Below are positions 21,250-31,803 of a stretch of 64,000 bases of DNA, piece by piece; the first letter of the stretch is position 1; each line of letters begins with the position of its first letter. The stretch comes from Hippopus hippopus. Taxonomy: Eukaryota > Mollusca > Bivalvia > Cardiida > Cardiidae. The notes below the pieces were generated by a model. It was not told where the DNA came from, ran no database searches, and saw only the letters and a list, made by a program, of their open reading frames with translations. The position numbers and the translations under genes are program-made. The stretch covers positions 50,358,252-50,422,251 of the forward strand of contig OX328096.1 in NCBI GenBank assembly GCA_946811185.2. The letters are read 5' to 3'.

Positions 21250-21516
21250 AACCCTTTACCAAACAATCCTGATTTTTCAGGACATTGAAAAAGAAGGTTT
21301 TGAAAACATTATGGGAAAAAAAGAGAAAATGCTGGTAACCAACATTTTCTCCTTTAAGTAACCATGTTTTCTTCTCTTTAATGGACAAATTGCAGATTTT
21401 GAGTCACATGTATTTTGTCGTCTAATTTGGACAAGTCATCAGGTAAAAGGATTCAGGAGATGTGTATGCAATTTCCGAGGATCAATAAAACACAGGACCA
21501 TGTGGTAAAGGGTTAA
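21247..21516 (+). mobile_element. TTAA MITE, forward, with ~40-bp internal insertion
   Basis: Left CTAACCCTTTACCAAACAAT. A GGTAAAAGG stretch at about 21442 is followed by extra sequence before the true right end CATGTGGTAAAGGGTTAA. Confidence 0.72.
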
Positions 21517-21845
21517 ACTTAAAAGCCAACAGGATAATTTGCAAGCTGTGCTAAAACTTTAAGTCCGGCTTCTTCAACTTTTTGTCAGTAGTGATTGGTC
21601 AATAAATAAAAAGAAATTTGATTGGCTGAATCATTGGAGGATATCCCTATTGACCTTTCCTTTAAAGTCCCTTTACTTCCCTGTTGGTACATAGATGCTA
21701 TTCTAGCCCTTTGCCTGTTATATATCATAGACAATAGATAACAAAATAAGCAGTTCTCTCTTATCTATAATGTCCAATATTTCCAGTTATTTTAAAAAAA
21801 TAAAATTGACAGTTTAAGTCTGTAAAAACAACACAGATATTTCAA

Positions 21846-22072
21846 TTAACTCTTTACCAAACAACGAAATTTTAGACACGTCCAAATTGAAAGCATTAGC
21901 AGACAACAAATTATATGCAACCCAAATGATGAAACTTGACCCTGATAGGGTAGAAAACATTATGGGAAAAGAAGAAAATGCTGGTTACCGGCATTCTTAT
22001 CTTTTCCCACGTTTTCAAAAAGGCTCCTTCTCCAGGGTCGTTAAAACTCGGGATTGTGTGGTAAAGAGTTAA
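21846..22072 (-). mobile_element. TTAA MITE, reverse
   Basis: TTAACTCTTTACCAAACAAC start and GTGTGGTAAAGAGTTAA end; core slightly shortened on the right arm. Confidence 0.82.
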
Positions 22073-22295
22073 AGGGCTTTTTAGTTCTGACTGTCTCAAC
22101 AAAACATTAAATAGCATTATCAAAGATAAGACTGTGCTTTCCATGCAGTCTGATTTTGATCTAAACCATCTGCAAATAGCAACACCTCATGTAAACCTTT
22201 GTATCCAAAGCATAAAGCCACAAAAACATCAAAATCTCTTCCAAAAGGCAATGGGAGACCTATTGTAGTACCACAAGTACTTTCATCTTTTATCA

Positions 22296-22504
22296 ACCAA
22301 TTCTGTGCTCTAATCATCCTGACGAAAAAGGCTTTGGAAAACATAAAGGGAAAATGAGAAAATGCTGGTAACCAGCATTTTCTCCTTTTCAAACAATGTC
22401 TCCTACTTTTTCAAAGGAAAATCTCATCATTTGAACACATGTTATATTGTCGTCTGCAAGTGCTTTGAATTTGGACAAGTCTAAAATGTGTGGTAAAGGG
22501 TTAA
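22296..22504 (+). mobile_element. TTAA MITE, forward
   Basis: Left end worn; core GCTGGTAACCAGC intact; right end TGTGTGGTAAAGGGTTAA. Confidence 0.75.
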
Positions 22505-22614
22505 ACACTTGACTCCTACTCTGAGTCAAGTGGATTAACACACTCCAAAGCTACTGTTCCAACCAACCACAGCAACTCAAATATGACCTTATCTCTCATG
22601 ATGGTAAGCTTCTG

Positions 22615-22836
22615 TTAACTCTTTACCAAATGACAAATGTTGGACTTGTCCAATTTGAAAGCATTTGCAGACGACAAAATAAATGTGACTCAAAACTTGA
22701 AGTTTGTTTTGCTAAGGATAGATAACATTGTGGGAAAAGGAGAAAATGCTGGTAACCAACATTTTCTTCTTTTCCCACAAGGTTTTAAAAGCTTTTTTCT
22801 CGGCGTTGTAAAGTTGGGATTGTGTAGCAATTGTAA
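22615..22836 (-). mobile_element. TTAA MITE, reverse
   Basis: TTAACTCTTTACCAAATGAC start; right part GGATTGTGTAGCAATTG damaged where the next copy begins. Confidence 0.78.
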
Positions 22837-22838
22837 AC

Positions 22839-23040
22839 CTTTTGCCAAGCAATCCTGTGTTTTAACAAACCTGAGGAAGAAGTATTTTGAAAATGTGTGA
22901 AAAAGAGAAAATGCTGGTTAACAGCATTTTTTCCTTTTACCACAATTTTTTCTAACCTAAAAAAGACAAATACCTTGATTTTTGCCACCTGTGATTTGTA
23001 GTTTGTGAAGGCTTTCAATTTGGAAAATTTAGTCCTTTAA
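22839..23040 (+). mobile_element. TTAA MITE, forward
   Basis: CCTTTTGCCAAGCAATCCTG start, core GCTGGTTAACAGC, tail CTTTCAATTTGGAAAATT. Head-to-head with the preceding copy, about 125 bp from a coiled-coil exon. Confidence 0.72.
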
Positions 23041-23163
23041 CTACACATGTGCACTTTTTTTAGATGTTGAATTTTAATAGGAACATCACAAACTAAACAT
23101 ATGGGAAAAGAAGAGAAGCTCTCTTCGTGGATTCAATGGGAAAATGATACGTTAGTACATTAC

Positions 23164-23380
23164 CTGACATCTTTAAGCTCTTTCACAAGATCTTGTTTTT
23201 GTTTCTTGATTTCATCGTAGTCTCTTATAGCCTGTGCCAGATCACTCACAGCTCTGTCTCTATCACGCCGCAAATTGTCGCATAATGTTCTCACACTGTC
23301 CCTCTCTGACACAATCTTGTCACGTTCACTCATTGCCCAGTCACGACGGCTTTTAGCAATCTCTGCTTCATGCAAACCAA
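23164..23380 (-). CDS. DLG5: DLG5 exon: most conserved coiled-coil block
   Basis: This 217-nt exon encodes VGLHEAEIAKSRRDWAMSER and onward, including ERDKIVSERDSVRTLCDNL and RRDRDRAVSDLAQAI. The vertebrate block ERDKIVAERDSIRTLCDNL is nearly identical; this is the strongest single piece of evidence for DLG5 rather than another MAGUK. Acceptor ttacag, donor GTCAG/gtaatg, phase 1 in and phase 2 out. It ends in a basic/acidic stretch (KKQKQDLVKELKDV). Confidence 0.93.
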
Positions 23381-23914
23381 CTGTAAGTAACGAAAGATCA
23401 TTTATTTTAGGAACAAACAATACAGTGTCAAAAGAATTAAGACCAGTGACAGAAGACTATTTTCGCTAGAATGATTTGATTAATTGAACAAGGTTGTTAT
23501 GCAGCTCTCAACATTATAGAAGTTGAATGATGAATCATGGCAGAGAGTATCTGTTGAATAAATATTACATAAACTACACAGAAGTATACCAGCACTTAAG
23601 TATATAGATAAAGCTTCTGCCTCTAAGATCAAAGGTTCTTGGTCAGACTCCAGTGATGAACCAAGTCAATCTTTGGTTCCTCCCCCATCTTGGTGTGAGA
23701 AGTGGTCAGTTTCAATGAAAACAATCATTGAGAGCATTTTATATAATTTGCAGAACTTGCCCGCCACATGCAGGTGCCAATGCTTGGCTTCAGTTGCTTG
23801 AATTTGATTTAAAATTTTAAGTTGAAAAAGGAGCATAACTGTGGCTCCAAAATTCATCATTCTGGAAAGGATTAAAACACTATGAAAGATGGATAAATTG
23901 CTTGCATGAGGCAC

Positions 23915-24035
23915 TTTCCCCTTTTCCAATTCTACCCTATCAGAGAACTTCAGCTAATTTGTATTACTTCAAAAGTGTCATCTACAGATACTTTCAATAT
24001 CAACGAGTCTAAAATTTTCAACTAGGAAAAGGTCA
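23915..24035 (+). repeat. TTAA MITE right half
   Basis: CCCCTTTTCCAATTCTACCC and GTCATCTACAGATACTTTCA then ACGAGTCTAAAATTTTC. Confidence 0.6.
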
Positions 24036-24149
24036 AACTTCTACACTTACACTAAAGTACAATTTACCAAACCTGATCAGTTGATTAGTCTTTTCATAAT
24101 CAAGGTATATTCATAATTAATACTTCACTCACTTTGAACTATTTAGGTT

Positions 24150-25902
24150 TAAATCTTCACCAAACAACAAAATTTTAGACTCTACCAAATTGAAAGCATT
24201 CGCAGAAAACAAATTAAATGTAGCTCTAAAGATGAGACCTGTCTGCGAAATGGTAAAAAAAAAAACAGTATGAAACAAGAGCGGCAAATTGTCGCAAGAT
24301 ACGCCCGTCCCACCGCCAGTTGTCAAGGGGGTATAATAATCGTAAAGGGCAGGTAATGCAACAAACATGTTTACCAAGTCTCAAGTCAATTTGACTTGAG
24401 GTGACAAAGTTCCGTTCCAGACAAGCACGAAATACTGTAAAAATGAAGATGAAAGTGGAATTACTCGAAATCCGCACTAGGTAGAGTTATTGTTCTTGCG
24501 CACTGTACTCCGTAATATTGCAACAAACATGCATACCAAGTTTCAAGTCAATCGGACTGGAGATGACAAAATTATGCTCCAGACAAGCAGAAAATGCTGT
24601 AAAAATGACTATCAAAGGGAAATAACTCAAAGACAGCATGAGGTAGAGTTATGGTTCTTTTGCACTGCAATCCGTATTATTGCAACTAACACACATGCCA
24701 AGTTTCAAGTCAATCGGACTGGAGATGACAAAGTTATGCTCCGGACAAGCAGAAAATGCCGTAAAAATGACGATCAAAGGAAAATAACTCAAAGACAGCA
24801 TGAGGTAGAGTTATGGTTCTTTTGCACTGCAATCCGTATTATTGCAACAAACACACATGCCAAGTTTCAAGTCAATCGGACTGGAGATGACAAAGTTATG
24901 CTCCGGACAAGCAGAAAATGCTGTAAAAATGACGATCAAAGGGAAATAAGTCAAAGACAGCATGAGGTAGAGTTATGGTTCTTTTGCACTGCACTCCGTA
25001 TTATTGCAACAAACACACATGCCAAATTTCAAGTCAATCGGACTGGAGATGACAAAGTTATGCTCCGGACAAGCAGAAAATGCTGTAAAAATGACGATCA
25101 AAGGGAAATAACTCAAAGACAGCACGAGGTAGAGTTATGGTTCTTTCACACTGCACTCCCCCTTAATGAGATCTATCCACCCATGAAGTTTCATAACCTT
25201 AGCTAGCATAGTTTTGGAGATATGCTTTGGACAAAATTCAAGTATGAATATAAACAAAGGGAAATAACTCAAAAATTAAGTAAGCAAGAGTTATGATTCC
25301 TGTGCACTGCACTCCCCCTTGATAAGATCTATCCACCCATGAAGTTTCATAACCTTAGCTAGTATAGTCTTGGAGATATGCTCCGGACAAAATTCACGTA
25401 TGAAAAACAACAAAGGGCAATAACTCAGAAATTAAGGAAGCAAGAGTTATGATTCCTGTGCACTTCACTCCCCCTTGATGTGATCTATCCACCCATGAAG
25501 TTTCATAACCGTAGCTAGTATAGTCTTGGAGATACGCTCCTGACAAAATTCAAGTATGAAAAACAACAAAGGGCAATAACTCTAAAATTAAGCAAGCGAG
25601 ACTTATGATTCCTGTGCACTGCACTCCGCCTTGATGAGATCTATCCATCCATGAAATTTCATAACCGTAGCTAGCATAGTTTTGGAGATATGCTCCGGAC
25701 AAAGAATGGGGACGCCGCCCGCCATTCTGCCCGCCATGGGTGATCCCATAATACGTCCCGTCTTCGACGGGCGTATAAAAAAGAATTGTTACCAGCATTT
25801 TCCTCATTTCCGACAATGTCTTCAAAATTGCCAAACCTCAATGTCTTCAAAATTGCCAAACCTCAAAGTTCTAAAAATTTGAGATTGTGTAGTATAGAGT
25901 TA
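24150..25902 (-). mobile_element. TTAA MITE, reverse, split by a family B element
   Basis: Left part 24150-24273 ends in the palindrome arm (AACAGTATG); right part 25781-25902 resumes GAATTGTTACCAGCATTTTC and ends GTATAGAGTTAA. The insertion point is in the same arm region as at 3682. The right end lies 12 bp from a DLG5 donor site. Confidence 0.75.
24273..25780 (+). mobile_element. Family B HINE-like element, long
   Basis: Same termini as at 3682: GCGGCAAATTGTCGC hairpin and ATACGCCCGTCC at the start, GACGGGCGTATAAAA at the end (the 11-bp ATACGCCCGTC / GACGGGCGTAT pair is perfect). Four units of 159 bp at 24510-25150 then about four units near 120 bp. The 159-bp units keep one frame open for 238 codons, which I treat as a by-product of the repeat. 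Confidence 0.78.
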
Positions 25903-25913
25903 ACTAAACTTAC

Positions 25914-26007
25914 CCATGAGTTCTTGCTGCAGTTTTTCCATTTGTTTTTTCATGTGTTCACTTTCTTTACTGAATTGGTCCATTTTGTCTGCCTTCTCTT
26001 TTTGAAC
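25914..26007 (-). CDS. DLG5: DLG5 exon: coiled-coil continuation
   Basis: This 94-nt exon encodes VQKEKADKMDQFSKESEHMK and about 12 further residues ending LQQELM, continuing the coiled coil. It enters in phase 0 from the large exon and exits in phase 1. The donor is ATGG/gtaagt, a consensus site. A MITE remnant ends only 12 bp into the following intron (TTAA at 25899-25902), so the insertion nearly reached the 5' splice site. Confidence 0.88.
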
Positions 26008-26147
26008 CTATGGAAATACATTTATAACTGTGTGTCTTAACTCTTGTAGCTCTAAACCTGGATTCATTGCTTCTGCCAACAATGTAGATCAAGACTGCGC
26101 AAAGCATGCAACTAATCTTTGATCTACACTGCCCTCTTCTTTGGAAG

Positions 26148-26462
26148 GTATTCTGATTGATTGGTTGATTGCATGGTGTTTAACGCTGTTTTCAACAATA
26201 TTTCAGTTATATCCAGTGCACCTAATCATGCTTTCCTGGAGTCTCTTTTACCAGTAATCCGCATAATTTTCTTTCCTAGCCACTGGATGCTTTCCCACAT
26301 AACCACCGTCGAAACAATGGTCAGCAGTGGGAGAGGAATGAATCCTGTAGCAATGACTACCATCAATCCTCGGAAAGAAATCGGCCAAGCCAGGGATCGA
26401 ACCCACGACCCCCTGTTCTCAAGTCCTGCACGCTATCGACTGAGCTACCAGGGCTCGGCGGA
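26148..26462 (-). mobile_element. tRNA-derived SINE, near complete
   Basis: Read on the minus strand, it opens with CCGAGCCCTGGTAGCTCAGT and CGATAGCG (A-box-like) and GGGTTCGATCCCTGGC (B box). The body follows and the tail is GATTGATT-rich at 26153-26175. The tRNA-like head and short tail repeats are the basis for calling it a SINE. Internal Pol III promoter boxes are intact by eye. Confidence 0.75.
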
Positions 26463-26744
26463 AGGTATTCTGACAAAAAAGCTTTGAAATTGCAATATAT
26501 CTGCATCAATAGTACTGACTGAGAATTCTGAACTCCTTTGTTAAGCACTACACAGGTTTAATTATTACCTCCAGCAGGTGACATTTTTTTTCTTGAGGCT
26601 AGCAACTTTCAAAAACACTGGGACAAAATCAGAACCTGCTCATAGCAAGCAATTTTGTATTCCTTTTGCAACAATCATTTAACATATATCCAGATATTTA
26701 GCCTTAAGTCTAAGTGTCCAAGTTCTCAATCATTTATGCTTTTA

Positions 26745-26880
26745 CATCCAAAATGATTGCATCACAGGGTTTGTGATCAGGGTGCATGGGTTTGATCCCT
26801 GATGGTGCAGGTAATCATAGAACTGTGCTTGGGCACAGATCCTTGTAATGTTTAATGACTCAGTAGGTATGAAATGACTG
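26745..26880 (+). repeat. tRNA-like SINE remnant
   Basis: GGTTTGATCCCTGATGGTGC resembles a B box; downstream GGGCACAGATCCTTGTAATG. No clear A box. Confidence 0.4.
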
Positions 26881-27120
26881 AACAACCTTGCAAGCCAGAT
26901 TAGCAGAAGAGTTGCTCAGCTACAGTTACATGATCCAAACTACATGTAAATGCTCTCCTTTAGAAATATAGAGAGAACAATAATCTTCAAAATAGTGCAA
27001 AGAAATCAAATCAGACAGAGGACCCTACAAATCATCTTGAAAGTGGAATCCTCCTAACATTCTAGCAAAAGTATAAGTTACTTTCAAAAAGCAACCTTTG
27101 CCACTTTGTTTTCATGTGTC

Positions 27121-27354
27121 TTAAATCTTTGCCAAACAACAAAAATTCTGAGTTGTCCAAATTGAAAGCATTTGCTGATAACAAATTAATTGTTACACAA
27201 ATTATGAAACCTCTCTTTGAAAGAGCAGAAAACATTAAGGGAAAAGGAGACCAGTACTTTCTCCTTTTCCCCAATTGTTTTCAAAAGCCCTTTTCCTGGG
27301 GGGGGGGGGGGGGGGGGGGGTCATTAAAAGTCTGGGTTGTGTGGTACAGGGTTA
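27121..27354 (-). mobile_element. TTAA MITE, reverse, with poly-G tract
   Basis: TTAAATCTTTGCCAAACAAC start; core shortened to GGAGACCAG; a run of 23 G at 27298-27320 replaces the CAGGG-TCGTTAAAA region; ends TGTGGTACAGGGTTAG. Confidence 0.75.
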
Positions 27355-27450
27355 GACTTTAGAAAGGCTTTTATCATGCTGATTATTCAAAGTTGTCTAG
27401 AGCAAGGTTATTTCAAGAAATAATGAGTCAAACACTATGTGAAACTATAC

Positions 27451-28751
27451 CTGATCTCTTTCATATTTTTCTCTCAAAATATGGTCTCTCTCCTGCAAAG
27501 CCTCATGTCTCTCTTTCCTTGCAATGTCCCTTTCATGTAGGGCCATTTCATATTCAGTTTTATAACTGTCACACTCTTTTTCAATAACACTCTGTTTGCT
27601 AATCAGTTCATTGAATTTATCATTAATTTCATTTCTCTCTTTCACAGCTTTGTCTCTATCCTGCAGAGCTGCTGTTATTTCTCTTTTCAAAGTTTCTACT
27701 GAGTCATCTGCTGATTTCTTCTCTTTGAGAATATTTTCAATTTTCTTGCCATCACTACCAAGTTTTTCCTGCAACTGTTCTATTTCTTTATGGACCTGGT
27801 CCCGCTCTGACATTACCAATGAATACTCTTTCAAGACTGCATCTCTATCTCGCTGTACCATCTCTAATTCCTTCGTTGATCTGAGCTGACTTGCTAATGC
27901 TTGATTCATCTGTTTCATTACATCGTCTCTTTGTTGTGTAATTTTTGTATGTTTTTCTTTTAGATCACCCAACTCACGTAACACTTGATGCCAGTTCCTA
28001 ATGGCAGCAGTACACTGCTGCTTTAATCCATTTAATTCTAAATTGGCCTCATCACGTTCTTTCAAAGATGTTTCTAACTGATTTTTTAGTTTCTCATTAT
28101 CTTCACTAGTATTTTGAAATTTACTGACTAAGGAGCTATGTTGACTGACTAGATCTGCGTAAGTTTCTCTTAAAGAATCATACTGCACTTTAATATGATC
28201 ATACATGTCTAATGCATTTAATACTTCATTTGAACCAGAGTTGCTAATAACATCTCTCTGATGTTTTCTGAGTTCTGCTATCTCACTTTTGTCTTCATCA
28301 CGCAGTTTTCTCAGGTTTTTAATTTCTTGTTCCATGCGTTTATTCTCGGCTAGTAAATCTTGGTTCTGATTGCGAATTTTGTTTGCTTCTTCCCTGGAAT
28401 TCTGTAACTGTGCTAGGGTAGACATGTAACTTTGCCGGTAAGAATCTGATTCCTTCATCACTGCCTCATACCTTTTGGTATTATCAGCTTGCTGGTGTTT
28501 TAATGCCTGTAATTCCGACATAGCCCTCTCACATTGTGATTTTAACCAATCATAATCTCTGTAATGATCACTATGACGACTTTCACCATTAAATCCATGT
28601 TTATAACGCCCTATATGTTTCACTTTGGTCCCTGAATGATGGGAATCACTGCATGACCCATCCTGACTCCCTGGACTCTCTTGAAATTCATATTCATAGG
28701 AGGGGATAACTCTTGTATATGTAGACTTTAGGTCTTGAGATTTTGCCTCCC
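27451..28751 (-). CDS. DLG5: DLG5 exon: main coiled-coil region
   Basis: This 1,301-nt exon encodes about 434 residues. The acceptor reads tttcag and the donor CAG/gtatag; entry phase is 1 and exit phase 0. It starts GEAKSQDLKST. A Ser/His/Gly-rich stretch of about 75 residues comes first, then DYDWLKSQCERAMSELQ, which matches the conserved DLG5 block DYERLKIQCVRAMSDLQ. The rest is a long heptad-rich coiled coil with repeated ERD/KERDE motifs (e.g. MSERDQVHKEIEQLQEKL). An ATG inside the upstream intron keeps the frame open but precedes a good acceptor, so I do not take it as the start. The coiled coil is the self-association and partner-binding region of the family. Confidence 0.93.
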
Positions 28752-28759
28752 CTGAAACT

Positions 28760-29540
28760 AGAAAAGAAGAACAAACTAAATTCAACAAAAACTGACTCAT
28801 CTATATCCATTCCTGTAGAGGAGATGTCTTGAACTATTAAAAATCAAAACTTACTGAAAGAAAAGAACTTCAACAATACTAACAAAGATATCTTCAAGAA
28901 TATGTAGGTGAAATTGCTCCAAAGAAGGAATTCCTCTGCTATCTCACAATAAAGCATACACAGTAGGTTCAGCTAAGATTCTGAGCAGTCTGACCTTTCT
29001 CTGCACTGTCCAGAAAGGCAGATAAGCTGCGATAAGCATCTCAAGAGTTCAATCTTTCCATACCACAGGCGACACATTAAGCTTTTGTAGACAGTGTTGA
29101 TCAAGGTCAGACTGCACAAAAATTTCAGTCTGATCTCTGATCTACTCTGTACGCTGCTTCATTTTGGATTATAAACTATCTTATCATCATACAGCTGAAT
29201 TGTATTTGTAGTGATTGAAAAAGTAAAATTTATCTACATGTATTTTGTTGTGAAAAGGTTAAAAGGAAATACATGTATTAGTATTCTTGTCCTATGTTTA
29301 CCGGTAAAGATATTGCTTATGGGAAAAAATGGCTTCATAGGCAAAAGAACTCTACATAGCAATTAAGGTAAAACAATGAAGCATCTGTACAATATTCTTC
29401 TCAAATTCCGACTTTCTTATCAATTCCACGCAAGATTATATTCAACACCATCCTTCACGTTTACAAGTTTTTTCTTCCAAAGAACATGTTCATCTTCAGG
29501 TAGATAACAAAATTTCAAAAATAAAACCTACATTCTAAGT
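28760..29540. other. Intron DNA upstream of the coiled-coil exon
   Basis: No exon recognised. A weak repeat resembling GAGCAGTCTGACC...GATCTACACTG occurs at 28980-29160 and again near 55558. Confidence 0.4.
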
Positions 29541-29541
29541 T

Positions 29542-29764
29542 TTAACTTTACCAGACAAAAAACTTTCATACTTGTCAAAACTGTAAGCGTTCAGAGACGG
29601 CAAATTCATTGTGGCTTATGTGATTCATGTTAGTGGTAAAAAAAACATTGTGTGAAAAGGAGAAAATGCTGTTAACCAGCATTTTCTCCTTTTTCCACAA
29701 TGTTGTCAAAAAATTTTCTTTTTTGAAGTTGTTAAAATTCAGGATTGTTTGGTAAAGGATAAAA
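29542..29764 (-). mobile_element. TTAA MITE, reverse
   Basis: TTAACTTTACCAGACAAAA start, core GCTGTTAACCAGC, end TTGTTTGGTAAAGGATAAAA. Confidence 0.78.
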
Positions 29765-29974
29765 TGGCATCCAACTATACTTTATTTCACAAGTTCTTTT
29801 TACAAAATCACGATAATTTCATAGTAATTTGCATTTGTTGCCAAAACTCTTTTAAACTTAAAAATACATGTAGAGAACCAGAGGAATTATCCTGTGGTAT
29901 TTTTCAGTAAACTGTAAATAATCAGATAGGTGTTCAACGATTTATAAATTTTGAAAATGGATGAACAACAGTTG

Positions 29975-30062
29975 CCGAGATAGCTCTGTTGGTAGGGTCG
30001 CTGAAATATGGTTTTAAAGGTTGTGGGTTGTGGGTTGAATCCTAGCAGAAGCAAAAAATTTT
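29975..30062 (+). repeat. tRNA-derived SINE head
   Basis: GCCGAGATAGCTCTGTTGGT has an A-box-like core and GGGTTGAATCC a B-box-like core 40-50 bp later. It does not fold as a proper tRNA by eye. Confidence 0.5.
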
Positions 30063-30128
30063 TGCAGTATTGTTTTTTCCCCAATAAACAGTCACATCAT
30101 TATGATTTTTCCTTAAAAAAGATCAACT

Positions 30129-30144
30129 CCCCCCCCCCCCCCCC
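30129..30144 (+). repeat. Poly-C tract, 16 nt
   Basis: Homopolymer in an intron, length likely variable. Confidence 0.9.
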
Positions 30145-30183
30145 ATTTTTGGGTAAAAATCTAGTTTTAAGTTTTTTAACCTC

Positions 30184-30390
30184 TTTACCCTTTACCACAA
30201 AATCCCCAGTTGTAACAACTTTGAGGGAGAAGCCTTTTGAAAACTGGAAAAAGTAGAAAAAACCAGTGTTTTCTCCTTTTTTCATGATATTTTCTACCAT
30301 TTCAAAGACAATTTTGACCATTTCAGCCACATTTAATTTGTTGTCTGATAATGCTTTGAATTAAGTCGAGTCAAAAATTTTGTTCTGGGA
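30184..30390 (+). mobile_element. TTAA MITE, forward, shortened core
   Basis: CTTTACCCTTTACCACAAAA start; palindrome reduced; right end lost after TTTGTTCTGGGA. Confidence 0.68.
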
Positions 30391-30424
30391 TCAGATCTGC
30401 AGTCAACTAGTTACATGTAGTTCA

Positions 30425-30545
30425 AGTGATGTCTCTTATTACTGAAAGGGAACACAAAAACATAGTAAAATGCTGATTTGATCCACATTTCTTTTAAGCT
30501 TCCTTTCTCACAGTCACTAAAACTCTGGATCCTGTGGTAAAGCGC
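30425..30545 (-). repeat. TTAA MITE, reverse, degenerate
   Basis: CTTTCTCACAGTCACTAAAA and CCTGTGGTAAAG identify the right third. Confidence 0.5.
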
Positions 30546-30738
30546 TTCTCCTTTTGTGGTCTCAAAAGTGGTCTATCGTAAGTTAAAAAGGTGTGCAGGA
30601 AGTAAACATACCACTAACTAAAAAGGCTCCTGTAACAAAACCAAATAATAGTAACAAAAGAAATCAATACAAAGTTGACTCCAACACAGTCTCAAGTTGT
30701 ATTTGCTTCACAATTTTGTAAACAAAAACCTTCTATAT

Positions 30739-30946
30739 CTACCCCTTTACAAGACAATCCCCTGATTTAGTAACCCCAAGAAAGAAACCCAATGAAAACA
30801 GTGTAGGAAAAGGAGAAAATGCTGGTAACCAGCAATTTTTCTATCATTTCAAAGACACACCTTTTACTTGAGCCACACTTAATTTGTTGTCTGCAAATGC
30901 TTCAATTTGGGTAAGTCTGAAATTTTGTTGTTTGGTACAGGGTTAA
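30739..30946 (+). mobile_element. TTAA MITE, forward, right arm deleted
   Basis: Left arm through GCTGGTAACCAGCA, then directly TTTCTATCATTTCAAAGAC; right end TTTGGTACAGGGTTAA. Confidence 0.75.
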
Positions 30947-31116
30947 ACAACAAGAATGAAGTTTAACCCTTTATATAAACAAGAGTCCATTACATTTGTA
31001 CAAATATATACAATTTTGGAATACTTGTTAATAGATATTATGGAATAGAATGTACATGTATTGTGGTTCAACCCTAGCAAGCCATATTCTCTTAATTTTT
31101 ACCTAACAATCCTGTA

Positions 31117-31322
31117 TTAACCCTTTACCACACAATGCTGACTTTTAATGACTGAGGTAGAAGCCTTTTAAAAACATTGTGGGAAAAGGAGAAAATGCTG
31201 GTAACCAGCATTTTCTCCTTTTTCCATAATGTTTTTTGCTCTATCAAAGAAAAATAGCATCTTTTGAGCCGCACTGAAATTGTTGTCTGCAAATGCTTTG
31301 AATTTGGACGAGTCTAAAATTA
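31117..31322 (+). mobile_element. TTAA MITE, forward, right end lost
   Basis: TTAACCCTTTACCACACAAT start; near-perfect core; joins AAACCCCAGACCACACAAT, apparently the start of another copy. Confidence 0.78.
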
Positions 31323-31538
31323 AACCCCAGACCACACAATGCCAAGTCCCTCCAGGACTACCAGTTTTGCTCTTTCATCCTTGAACAACATGATGGTTTT
31401 ATCCTCAATAAATATCTTCAAAGAACTTTCCTTTGATCGGAAAGTTCAAAGTTAAAAACAACCAGTAATTATATCCATATGGCCCTCAATATCCATGTTT
31501 TATGAAATTTGCAATCAAGCCTGATTTTTATTGTTTAC

Positions 31539-31608
31539 CTGCACAAGTTCTATGTCCATGAAAGAAACAAAAGTAATCATCTAATTTGTAATCTGTTGAC
31601 TTGATACC
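31539..31608 (-). CDS. Candidate exon joining to the DLG5 coiled coil
   Basis: A 70-nt segment with acceptor atttttcatag and donor TGCAG/gtaaac. It encodes GIKSTDYKLDDYFCFFHGHR then TCA. Phase 0 in and 1 out is exactly what is needed between the microexon and the large coiled-coil exon at 28751. The Cys/His/Phe-rich composition is not typical of known DLG5 sequence, so it may be a different gene or a chance open segment. Confidence 0.38.
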
Positions 31609-31617
31609 CTATGAAAA

Positions 31618-31803
31618 ATATTTAGACTTCTCAAAACCAAGATCATTTGCAGGTGACAGGTTGAACGTGGCTTAAGGGATTGTAAATGAATTTAGAATGG
31701 TAGGAACAATGAGGGAAAAGGAAAAAGTGCTGGTTACCAAAATATGCTGAAAAGCTTACTTCTACAGGGTTGTAAAAATGCCTGATTTCTGGGTAAACGG
31801 TTT
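31618..31803 (-). repeat. TTAA MITE, reverse, degenerate
   Basis: TTTGCAGGTGACAGGTTGAA and GTGCTGGTTACCA recognisable. Ends about 10 bp upstream of the candidate exon acceptor at 31609. Confidence 0.6.

Noticed and set aside
24490..25206. Longest plus-strand open frame (238 codons) as a gene
   Set aside because: It consists of four near-identical 159-bp non-coding repeat units inside a family B element, with no domain, no splice support and the same units broken elsewhere (3682-4473).
26395..26462. A functional tRNA gene
   Set aside because: A and B boxes are present, but the cloverleaf stems do not pair properly and the sequence continues into a SINE body.
28752..28800. Upstream Met (MSQFLLNLVCSSFLVS) as the DLG5 start
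   Set aside because: It precedes a good tttcag acceptor, and the peptide is the translated pyrimidine tract of the intron.
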